Positions 1-6,956 of a DNA stretch of 37,127 nt are shown here, in pieces. The stretch lies in assembly GCA_017881055.1 (NCBI GenBank), contig JADGRF010000088.1, forward strand, positions 1 through 37,127. The letters are read 5' to 3'. Position numbers and translations under genes: made by a program. The DNA comes from Sandaracinaceae bacterium (lineage in GTDB: Bacteria > Myxococcota_A > Polyangia > Polyangiales > JAFGIB01). The notes under the pieces were generated by a model, which was not told the DNA's origin, searched no databases, and saw only the letters and a list, made by a program, of their open reading frames with translations. Numbering within the stretch: the first letter of the stretch is position 1; each line of letters begins with the position of its first letter.

Positions 1-59
1 GACCCGAACCCCGCCTCCCGCAGGCCGCTCAGGTCACTCCACGGTCAGCAATTCTTCCG

Positions 60-1370
60 TCAGCTGCCACGAACAAGCCCACGAACACGAGCAGGCAACA
101 CCGAGCACGCCCGCAGCACCCTCGCGCGCACGCCGCGGTCCAGCTTGCCGACCACCACCACGTGCAACCGCTCCCGACAAAACACGTCTCGCGCTACCGC
201 CCGCAGCTCCGCCGCCGTCACGCTCTGCATCCGCTCGCGCAGCGTTTCGAGATCGCCGTCTTGGCCGACCAACGCTCGCAGCCCGTAGTGCGACGACATG
301 GTCTGCGAGTCGTCCAGGATCGCTTCGAGCTGCCAGCCATAACGGCGCTTGGCTTTCTCCAGCTCGCCCTTCGTGACCGTCTTCTCGGTTAGCTCGGCGA
401 GTAACCCGAGCGCGTTGCGCGTGAATGCGGGCACCTTGTCGTGCGCTACTGCGGCGCCGACGTCGAGCACGCCGCACTCTTCGTACGGCTCGAGCGATGC
501 GAACACCTCGTAGGCGAGGCCCAGCTCTTCGCAGATTCGGCGATGCAGCCGGGTGCTCATGCCGTCGTCGATCACCCGCACGAGCAGCTCGAGCGCGGCG
601 TAGCGCGGGTGGTTGGCGCCGAACGTCGAGAACGAGAGGCGCACGTCGGTCTGCGAGCCCTGGCTCTGGACGTAGCAGAAGGGGACTTTTGCGCCACGTC
701 GACCGACGTGTTCCGTTGCAGCTGTCGGTGCAGGCAGCGCGCGCGGGGCGGTGCCGCTCGGCAGGCTGCCAAAGCAACGCCGCACGGCGCGGGCGACACT
801 GCGCGCGTCGACGGCGCCGGTCACGCACAGCACCATGTTGCTCGCGACGTAGTGCTTCTCCATGTGTGAGAGCAGGTCGCGCTGCGCGAAGCGCTCGACG
901 TTGTCGAGGCTGCCGGTGATGGTCATGCCCAGCGGGTGCGCGCCGAACATCAGCTGGCGCGCCAGGTTGTCGGGATCGATCTCGCGGCCGTCCTCGTCGA
1001 GGTACTCGAGGATCTCTTCGCGCACGACGCGTTTTTCCACGGCGAGCTCCGTCAGCTGCGGCGCCGCGAACAGCTGGCCCATGATCTCGAGGCCGCGCGC
1101 GACGTTGCCCTTCGGCAGAGTGACTTCGAACAGCGTAGCGTCGGCGTGCGTCGCGCCGTTGAGCGTGCCGCCCAGCTCTTCGATCGCGCGGTTCAACGCG
1201 TAGGCGCTCTCGTACTCGGCGCAGCCGCGAAACAGCATGTGCTCGAGCAAGTGCGAGATGCCGTTGTCGTGCGCTTGCTCGTTGCGGCAGCCGACCTTCA
1301 CGAACATCGTGATGGTCGCGCTGTGCAGGTGCGGCTGCGGCACCGTGATCACGCGCAGGCCATTCACCAA
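60..1370 (-). CDS. M16 family zinc metallopeptidase (processing-peptidase/insulinase-like)
   Basis: Zinc peptidase of the M16 (pitrilysin/mitochondrial processing peptidase) family. The inverted zinc motif HxxEH is seen as H40-L-L-E43-H44, and the downstream glutamate ligand is probably E119 in a VVREEI segment, at the usual distance. The rest follows the family plan of two homologous halves, with the second half lacking the motif. About 436 residues is normal for the single-gene bacterial form. The start is uncertain: TTG at 1370 is the first conventional start codon, but the frame stays open upstream, and an AGGAG overlaps the stop of the PPIase gene at 1426. The family normally has some residues before the 'RLVNGLRV' strand, which argues for a start upstream of TTG. 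It follows the PPIase gene on the same strand with no gap, so the two are probably cotranscribed. Substrate and localisation are not visible; no clear signal peptide. Confidence 0.9.
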   Translation of the reverse strand: MVNGLRVITVPQPHLHSATITMFVKVGCRNEQAHDNGISHLLEHMLFRGCAEYESAYALNRAIEELGGTLNGATHADATLFEVTLPKGNVARGLEIMGQLFAAPQLTELAVEKRVVREEILEYLDEDGREIDPDNLARQLMFGAHPLGMTITGSLDNVERFAQRDLLSHMEKHYVASNMVLCVTGAVDARSVARAVRRCFGSLPSGTAPRALPAPTAATEHVGRRGAKVPFCYVQSQGSQTDVRLSFSTFGANHPRYAALELLVRVIDDGMSTRLHRRICEELGLAYEVFASLEPYEECGVLDVGAAVAHDKVPAFTRNALGLLAELTEKTVTKGELEKAKRRYGWQLEAILDDSQTMSSHYGLRALVGQDGDLETLRERMQSVTAAELRAVARDVFCRERLHVVVVGKLDRGVRARVLRACSVLPARVRGLVRGS

Positions 1371-1422
1371 GCGGCTGCGCTGCGCGAGGTGACCGCTCGG
1401 CGAGATTCGTGGCGTGGCGGCG

Positions 1423-1427
1423 CTCCT
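1423..1427 (-). promoter_or_regulatory. Shine-Dalgarno AGGAG overlapping the upstream stop codon
   Basis: The TAG stop of the PPIase gene (1426-1428) overlaps an AGGAG. No ATG, GTG or TTG lies at a proper distance in the M16 peptidase frame; the codon seven bases downstream is an in-frame ACG (1413-1415). Either translation starts at the distant TTG (1370) or a non-standard codon is used. Confidence 0.4.
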
Positions 1428-3102
1428 AGCTGTTGTCGTTGCTGACCGGCGTGGCGTGCAGCACGGCCTCGTCGACGAACACGGCGTTCTCGGCTTGCGC
1501 CTTCTTCAAGAGATCACGCACGTAGTCGGTCAACACTTCGCGGCGCTTCTGGTTGAGCAGTCCTTCGCGGATGCGCTGCTTGTCTTTGTCTGCGAAGTCT
1601 TCCGGCTTCAGGCGCACGTGCTCGACCAGCTTGTACACGACCCACTCGTCGCCGAGCTGGATCGGTGCGGTCGGCAGCGGCTTGTCCTCGGTCATCGCAA
1701 ACGCCGCGGCGACCAGCGGCGAGCCGTCGAACGGACCGGCGATCGGCGCATCGGTGCGGCTGAAGGGGCGGGTGTCGCGCAGTTGCGGCGCGAGCGGATC
1801 GGGCTCGGCGCTGTCGCCGCTGCCGGGAGCCAAATGAGCCTGGCCTAGCAGCTCGGCGTTGAGCGCGTCGACATCTTGTCCCACAGTCAGCGCGGCGAGC
1901 GCCTTGTCGGCAGCGGCCTTCGCGCGCGTGTTCGCGGTGCGATCCGAGTACAGCTTCTCGGCCAGCTCGCGCTTGGCCTCGAGCACCGGTACGTCGCCCT
2001 CGCGAATGCCTTCGACCTTGATGATGTGGTAACCGAAAGTCGACTCGACCAGGCCCGAGATCTCGCCCGGCTTGCGCGCGAACTGCGCGTCGTCGAACGG
2101 CGTGACCATGCGGCCCTTGGGGTTGTAGCCGAGGTCGCCGCCCTTCTTGGCGCTGCCCTTGTCCTCGCTCACGGCCTTGGCGACGGTCGCGAAGTCTTCG
2201 CCCGGCTTGCCCGACGCCGGCTTCACGCGGGCCAGCACATCTTCCGCGCGCTTCTTGGCGGCGGCCTTGGTGGCTTCATCCGCGCCGGAGTCCACCTTGA
2301 TCAGGATGTGGCGCGCGCGCACCTGCTTTTCGAGGCCCGTATAGCGGTGCTTCTCGCGCTCGTACTCGGCGTCGACGTCGGCCTTGTTGGCGGCGATGAA
2401 CGCGTCGAGCTCTGCAGCTGATGGCTGCAGCGTTTCTTTGTAGTACACGGGCGAGAAGCGCGCGTACTTGAGCGTGACGGTCTCCTTCTCGCGCTGATAC
2501 GCGTCCCACAGCTCGTCCGGGCTGACCGTGACCATCGCGGTCACCGCTTCACGCACGTTCTGCGCCAGGGTCTCTTCGGTCTGCTCCGCGGCGAACTCTT
2601 CGACGCTGCGGCGCAGGCGGTACTGAATGAACTTCTTCAGGTTGTCTTTGTTGAAGGCGCCCTTGGTGTCTTTGAAGTCGTAGCGGCGCGGGCCGGACGG
2701 TGGCAGGTACGGGCCGGCATCGACCGACATCGACATGTGGATCAGGCCGTCTTCGGCGATCTTCTGCATCACGTCGTCGGGGTTCGCCGACAGGCCCATG
2801 TGCTTGGCTTCGCGCGCGAGCAGATCGCGCTCGACCAGGCCCCGCAGCACCATCTCTTCGAAGTGATTTTGCTTGGCGAAGTCTGTCGGGATGTTCTCGC
2901 CACCGGCCAGCGCGTAGGCCGCGCGGTACTGGTTGAGCGAGATCTTCTTGCCGTAGACCTCGGCGGCGTGCGTCTGCTGCGAACCCTTGCTGCAGCCTTG
3001 CGCCTGCGGCCCACCGAACTGCACCACGAACACGGCGCTGAGCGAGATCACCATGAGACCGAGCACGATGCCGCGGGTCTTGTTCAGTAAGCTTTCGAGC
3101 AC
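1426..3102 (-). CDS. membrane-anchored parvulin-type peptidyl-prolyl isomerase (SurA/PpiD-like)
   Basis: Periplasmic folding helper anchored in the inner membrane. Residues about 8-30 form one hydrophobic segment (IVLGLMVISLSAVFVVQFGG), followed by a SurA_N/PpiD-like helical chaperone region (about 45-230) and a parvulin (rotamase) domain around 255-365, recognised by RARHILIK, GGDLGY, MVTPFDDAQF and FGYHIIKV. The C-terminal part is helical and charged. At 558 residues it is close to PpiD-type proteins. The start GTG at 3102 is chosen because GAGG precedes it and the hydrophobic segment follows; the frame is open further upstream, but there it runs through a 36-bp hairpin repeat and is judged non-coding. 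The M16 peptidase gene follows immediately, which suggests a shared role in envelope protein quality control (inference). Confidence 0.88.
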   Translation of the reverse strand: MLESLLNKTRGIVLGLMVISLSAVFVVQFGGPQAQGCSKGSQQTHAAEVYGKKISLNQYRAAYALAGGENIPTDFAKQNHFEEMVLRGLVERDLLAREAKHMGLSANPDDVMQKIAEDGLIHMSMSVDAGPYLPPSGPRRYDFKDTKGAFNKDNLKKFIQYRLRRSVEEFAAEQTEETLAQNVREAVTAMVTVSPDELWDAYQREKETVTLKYARFSPVYYKETLQPSAAELDAFIAANKADVDAEYEREKHRYTGLEKQVRARHILIKVDSGADEATKAAAKKRAEDVLARVKPASGKPGEDFATVAKAVSEDKGSAKKGGDLGYNPKGRMVTPFDDAQFARKPGEISGLVESTFGYHIIKVEGIREGDVPVLEAKRELAEKLYSDRTANTRAKAAADKALAALTVGQDVDALNAELLGQAHLAPGSGDSAEPDPLAPQLRDTRPFSRTDAPIAGPFDGSPLVAAAFAMTEDKPLPTAPIQLGDEWVVYKLVEHVRLKPEDFADKDKQRIREGLLNQKRREVLTDYVRDLLKKAQAENAVFVDEAVLHATPVSNDNS

Positions 3103-3112
3103 GGGAACCTCT

Positions 3113-3198
3113 GCGGGTATGTCACCGCGAAAAGCCGAAGGCTGCTTCGCGGGTATGTGACCGCGAAGAGCCGAAGGCTGCTTCGCGGGTATGTCACC
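3113..3198. repeat. 36-bp tandem hairpin repeat, about 2.4 copies
   Basis: Two full copies (3113-3148, 3149-3184) and a partial third (3185-3198), beginning GCGGGTATGT. Each junction contains an inverted repeat: CCGCGAAGAGCC, a GAA loop, then GGCTGCTTCGCGG, so the RNA or single strand would form adjacent GC-rich hairpins. It lies between the divergent PPIase (start 3102) and PEGA protein (start about 3242). The few differences fall in one arm and one base of the GTCACC/GTGACC segment. It resembles REP/BIME-like intergenic elements more than a coding repeat. Confidence 0.75.
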
Positions 3199-3241
3199 AC
3201 TACAATTCCCGCGTGTTTTGCGAGAAGGCGCGGTACCATAG

Positions 3242-4543
3242 TTGACCGTGTGGGGCCCCGCAAGACACCCGCAGGTCCGACCGAAAGTGACGCCACGATG
3301 GCGATGTCTTCCGGGTCTCGCGCTGCTGGTGGGGCTGTTCCAGGCGCCGCTCAGCCACTTGGAGGCCGACGCCGCCGACCCGGACACGGTGATCGTGCTT
3401 GGCGCGCCGGAGTCGCTCGACTCGCCGACCGGGCCGCTTTCGGTGCTCGTTCCCGGGGCCTCGCTCGTTGGCGACGGCGCGCTGGTGGAGCAGCTGGTAC
3501 GCGAACGCGGGTCGAGTCTCGCGCCCGCAGCGCTTGCTCCGCTGCGTGAAATCGACGCGCTCTTGGCCAGTGCCCGGGTCAGCATGGCCGACCTCGACGA
3601 GCACGCCGCGCTGGTACGGCTCGCCCAAGCCGAGCGGCTGGCGCAGAACGCGCTCGCGCTGCCGTCGGCCGCTGCTTTCTACGCCGAGGTCGAGCTGCAG
3701 CTGGCCATCACCGCCGCCCAGGCCGGGCTCGGGCCGCTGGCCGAGGAATCTCTGCGGCGCGCGGCGCGCCTTTCGCCGAGCCGCAAGCTGCTGCCTGGCG
3801 AAGCGAGTCCCGATCTCGTCGCGCTCGCGGCGCGCATCTGGAACGAAGCCGGCAGCGCCCCGCTTGGCGAGGTGCCGATCGAGGTCGACCCGCCCGGCGC
3901 GCGCGTGTTCCTGGACGACCTCGACCTGGGCCCTGCGCCGGTGATCGTCCGCACCAGCGTGGGCGAGCACGCGCTGCGCTTCACGGCCCCCGGCATGATC
4001 GGCTACGGCATGCGGCTGGAGGTCGCGCAGGGTCGCCGTGCCATGCAACGCGTCGCGCTCGCACCCGATGCCGTCTCGCGCGCACTGTCCCTGCTTCATC
4101 GCGCGGGCGAGCGCGGCGATCTCGCCCAGCTGCGGGCGGGCCTCGCGGAGCTTGCCACCGAGGAGCCGCGCTACACGCGCGCGCTTGCGGTATTCGCGCG
4201 GGCTGATCGTGCAGTCGTGCTGTCCTGCACGAGTCAGCTCTGCACGGGACCTGCGCGGCTGCAGCGGCGGGTTTGGCTGTCCGGGCTGTCGCAGGAGCCG
4301 ATCGATGCCCCTGCGCTCGCGGACGCGCGTGCCTGGCTCGATGCTAGTCCCGCAGCAGCTAGCGCCACCGGGTCCCTCGCTGACCAACGGCCCTCGGAGC
4401 GCCCCGCGTTCTGGGGGCGCTGGTACGTGTGGTCTGGCCTGGCGCTGCTCGGCGCCGGGGCCGGAACGCTGATCGCAGCGCTCGCGACACCCGCCCCGGA
4501 ACGGAAGCTGCGTGTCATCGTGAACGACCCGGCCTCGCCCTAG
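3242..4543 (+). CDS. secreted/membrane PEGA-domain protein
   Basis: A protein of about 433 residues with an N-terminal hydrophobic export segment (LPGLALLVGLFQAPL), an alpha-helical tetratricopeptide-like middle region (about 95-205), one PEGA domain (about 213-277: PIEVDPPGARVFLDD with the following beta strands and TSVGEHALRF) and a single C-terminal transmembrane helix (about 394-413) with a short basic tail. PEGA domains are surface-layer-type beta modules found in many myxobacterial envelope proteins; the function here is unknown. The start is uncertain: TTG at 3242, or GTG at 3287, which gives a compact signal peptide beginning MTPRWRCLPG; neither has a strong ribosome-binding site. It is divergent from the PPIase gene across the hairpin repeat, and a PEGA kinase lies nearby on the other strand. 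Confidence 0.75.
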   Translation: MTVWGPARHPQVRPKVTPRWRCLPGLALLVGLFQAPLSHLEADAADPDTVIVLGAPESLDSPTGPLSVLVPGASLVGDGALVEQLVRERGSSLAPAALAPLREIDALLASARVSMADLDEHAALVRLAQAERLAQNALALPSAAAFYAEVELQLAITAAQAGLGPLAEESLRRAARLSPSRKLLPGEASPDLVALAARIWNEAGSAPLGEVPIEVDPPGARVFLDDLDLGPAPVIVRTSVGEHALRFTAPGMIGYGMRLEVAQGRRAMQRVALAPDAVSRALSLLHRAGERGDLAQLRAGLAELATEEPRYTRALAVFARADRAVVLSCTSQLCTGPARLQRRVWLSGLSQEPIDAPALADARAWLDASPAAASATGSLADQRPSERPAFWGRWYVWSGLALLGAGAGTLIAALATPAPERKLRVIVNDPASP

Positions 4544-4616
4544 TCTCGGGTTTGCACCCCGATTCGGCTACTTGTGGCGTGGCCGACGTACACGAATCAG
4601 GTGCGCATTGTCTGCT

Positions 4617-4651
4617 ACCTGGCGTGCGTTGCGTTGTAACCTAGCGTGCGT
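4617..4651. repeat. direct repeat ACCTGGCGTGCGT / ACCTAGCGTGCGT
   Basis: Two 13-base copies with one mismatch (4617-4629 and 4639-4651) start 22 bases apart, about two turns of the helix, and lie 70-100 bases upstream of the following gene. This spacing suits a protein that binds one face of the DNA, but no promoter boxes are certain. Confidence 0.4.
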
Positions 4652-4720
4652 AGACTCCGTGCCCGCCGCTGCTCGCGGCGGACGCGTTCGTGACGTGGGC
4701 CGTGAAAGGATGGAACGCTC

Positions 4721-5299
4721 GTGGCGGATACACCGAAATCCGGAGGCAACCTCAAGTTCGTCATTGGGGGCATCCTGCTCTTGGGTGGTGCGATCGGCCT
4801 TTGGGCCATGCTGCAGCAGCCCGCACCGGCGCCCGCGGCACCTCCACCGAAGAAGATCGAGACTTCGGAGCGCGTGAATCCGATGGCGCAGCCGGATCTG
4901 ATCCTCGATGAAGCGAAAGATGCTGGCAAGCCCGCCGAGGAAGCCGCTGCACCGAAGGTCGTGGTGAAGCACGTGGCCGCGCGCGGCGAGTGGGAGTGCA
5001 CGGGCGAAGTGGCGCGCACTGCGATCCAAGAGGTCGTCGACAGCAACCGCACGCAGGTGCGCAACTGCTACGAGCGCCGTCTCAAGGTGAACAACATCCT
5101 GCAGGGCGACTTGAAGCTGAGGTTCAAGGTTGGCGCCAACGGACACACCACGGCTGCCGCTGTCAGCGGTACGCTGCACGACAACGAAGTCTTCAGCTGC
5201 GTGCGCAGCATCGCGCAGCACTGGACGTTCCCGCCGCCGACCGGCGGTGATTGCGCGGTCGCCGAAGTGCCGTTCCAGTTTTCGCCCAAAGCAAACTGA
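4721..5299 (+). CDS. AgmX/PglI C-terminal (myxo_SS_tail) domain protein
   Basis: A 192-residue protein with one N-terminal membrane helix (about 12-31), a Pro/Ala-rich linker, and a C-terminal TonB-like domain of the kind called myxo_SS_tail, or AgmX/PglI C-terminal domain, in myxobacteria. Diagnostic features are NCYERRL (C116), the GDLKLRFKVGANG strand, the VFSCVRSI cysteine (C160), HWTFPPPTGG and a final beta strand VPFQF. Two further cysteines (C93, C178) could form a second disulfide. In myxobacteria this tail occurs on gliding- and envelope-related proteins; the exact role here is unknown. The start is GTG at 4721, with AAAGGA ten bases upstream. It is convergent with the kinase gene, which ends 12 bases after its stop. 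Confidence 0.82.
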   Translation: MADTPKSGGNLKFVIGGILLLGGAIGLWAMLQQPAPAPAAPPPKKIETSERVNPMAQPDLILDEAKDAGKPAEEAAAPKVVVKHVAARGEWECTGEVARTAIQEVVDSNRTQVRNCYERRLKVNNILQGDLKLRFKVGANGHTTAAAVSGTLHDNEVFSCVRSIAQHWTFPPPTGGDCAVAEVPFQFSPKAN

Positions 5300-5311
5300 A
5301 GAAACTGACGG

Positions 5312-6937
5312 CTATTTGAGCACGACTTTCGCCGGGTCTTCGTGCAGGTCGACCAGCACCTGCACGGATTGGCCGGCGTGAAGCTCGAGCTGTACGCGCG
5401 CCTGTCTGCCGAGCGGCGGGCAAGCCAGGTTGAGCGTGTGCTTGCCGGGGGCTACGGCCACGTGCCGGCGTGGCGTGACACCGAGCACGCGGCCGTCGAT
5501 GCGCACGTCCGCCCACGGGCTGGCGCTGATCGTCAGAAAGCCGGGCTTGGCGCTCTCGCTGCTGGCGGAGGGGGCCGCGGCATCGGCGGGGGCGGTCGTG
5601 CGCGGCGCGTTCGTGGCGGGATTTGCACCGGCGTCCGTCGAGGTCCGAGCAGTGTTTGCAGCTGACGAATGCGTCGCGATCAAGGTCGGTGGCCCGGGCG
5701 GCTCGTGCGTCGATTGCGTCTTGGTCAACACGGGGCCGATGCTGCCGTCTGCTGCAACCCCTTCGGCCAGCTCCGCGCGCGGATGGCGCACGGTCCAGTA
5801 GATGCCCACGATCAAGGCCGCGATCAGCACGAGCAGATCGCGCGCGTAGCGACGCACGGTGGCTTGTGCCTCGGGATCCGCCATCAGCGGCAGCTCCGGG
5901 TCTGCTGGTGGTCGCGGGGGCGGTGAGGGCAGCTCGCGCTCGATGCGTTCGGTGGCGAGCTTGAGCAGCTCGTCGAGCACGGGGCTGGTCGCGATCGAGC
6001 GTACTTCGATGCGGCCGCTCGACTCGTGCGGTGCAGCAGACAGTAGATTGACTTCGCTCGGACGGCGCGCGTGGGCTTCTTGCGCGCGCAGCGCCAGCTC
6101 GCGTTCGACGCCCTGCGGGTGACGCTCTGCGAGCCAGCGCCGCAGCGTACCCGCAACTTCACCCGCGCTCTGCGGTCGTGCGGTGCGTGCCGGCTCGAGC
6201 GCGCGCGCGATCAGCTCGGCGAGCGTGGTTTCGAGATTCGGTAGTGCGGCGACCCGCACCGATGCTGCGTCTGGCGTCGTGGTGCGTGGCAGGGCGGGCT
6301 TGCCGCTCGCGGCTTCGTAGAGCACCGCCCCGAGCGAGAACAGATCACTCTCGGGACCGAGCGCTTCACCGCGCAGCTGCTCGGGCGCCATGTAGCCCGG
6401 TGAGCCGAACAGCTCGCCCTGACCGCCGAGCCCGGTGTGCGCGACCTTGGCTGCGATGCCGAAGTCGAGCAGCCGTGCGTGACCGGCGTCGTCGATGATC
6501 ACGTTGCGCGGGGTCACGTCGCGATGGACGATCTCGAAGCGCTCGTGTGCGTAGCGCAGCGCTTCGGCGATCTCGGCGCCGATCTGCGCCACCAGCGCGT
6601 CGGGCAAGGGGCCGCTCTGCAGGATCTCGGCGATGGTCGCGCCCTCGACCCACTCCATCGCCAAAAAGTACACGCCGTCGACCACGCCCAGCTCATAGAC
6701 TGGCACCAGGCCCGGGTGGCTCATCTGCACGAGCGTGTTCGCCTCTTTGACGAACAGCTCGACGAAGCCCTGATCGCGCGCGAGCTCCGGCAAGATCTGC
6801 TTTACGACCAGCGTTTTTTCGAAGCCGCCCGGACCGCGCAGGCGCGCGCGGAACACACGCGACATGCCGCCACGCGCGATCTCCCGGTCCAGCAGGTACT
6901 TGCCGAACGGCGCGGGCGATTGCGGAAGGTCCGTCAT
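5312..6937 (-). CDS. transmembrane Ser/Thr protein kinase with C-terminal PEGA domain
   Basis: Hanks-type eukaryotic-like kinase. Visible motifs are a glycine loop IARGGMSRVF (20-29), ATP lysine K46, HRD at 138-140 with N145, DFG 158-160 and APE 184-186, so all catalytic residues are present. After the kinase domain (about 13-270) comes a charged linker, one transmembrane helix (about 367-384), a Thr/Pro/Ala-rich extracytoplasmic linker and a PEGA domain (about 466-535). Kinase inside, PEGA outside is a common myxobacterial architecture, suggesting a sensor of envelope state (inference). The start ATG at 6937 fits the normal distance to the glycine loop. It is divergent from the kelch lipoprotein with only 19 bases between start codons. 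Confidence 0.93.
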   Translation of the reverse strand: MTDLPQSPAPFGKYLLDREIARGGMSRVFRARLRGPGGFEKTLVVKQILPELARDQGFVELFVKEANTLVQMSHPGLVPVYELGVVDGVYFLAMEWVEGATIAEILQSGPLPDALVAQIGAEIAEALRYAHERFEIVHRDVTPRNVIIDDAGHARLLDFGIAAKVAHTGLGGQGELFGSPGYMAPEQLRGEALGPESDLFSLGAVLYEAASGKPALPRTTTPDAASVRVAALPNLETTLAELIARALEPARTARPQSAGEVAGTLRRWLAERHPQGVERELALRAQEAHARRPSEVNLLSAAPHESSGRIEVRSIATSPVLDELLKLATERIERELPSPPPRPPADPELPLMADPEAQATVRRYARDLLVLIAALIVGIYWTVRHPRAELAEGVAADGSIGPVLTKTQSTHEPPGPPTLIATHSSAANTARTSTDAGANPATNAPRTTAPADAAAPSASSESAKPGFLTISASPWADVRIDGRVLGVTPRRHVAVAPGKHTLNLACPPLGRQARVQLELHAGQSVQVLVDLHEDPAKVVLK

Positions 6938-6956
6938 TCGTGCGAAAGCATAACCG

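Noticed and set aside
3113..3198. CRISPR-like array with 36-bp repeats
   Set aside because: The repeats are directly abutting with no spacers, only 2.4 copies, and no cas genes are nearby.
3102..3585. N-terminal extension of the PPIase through the 36-bp repeat
   Set aside because: The frame is open, but the added residues are low-complexity and the hydrophobic anchor and ribosome-binding site sit at GTG 3102.
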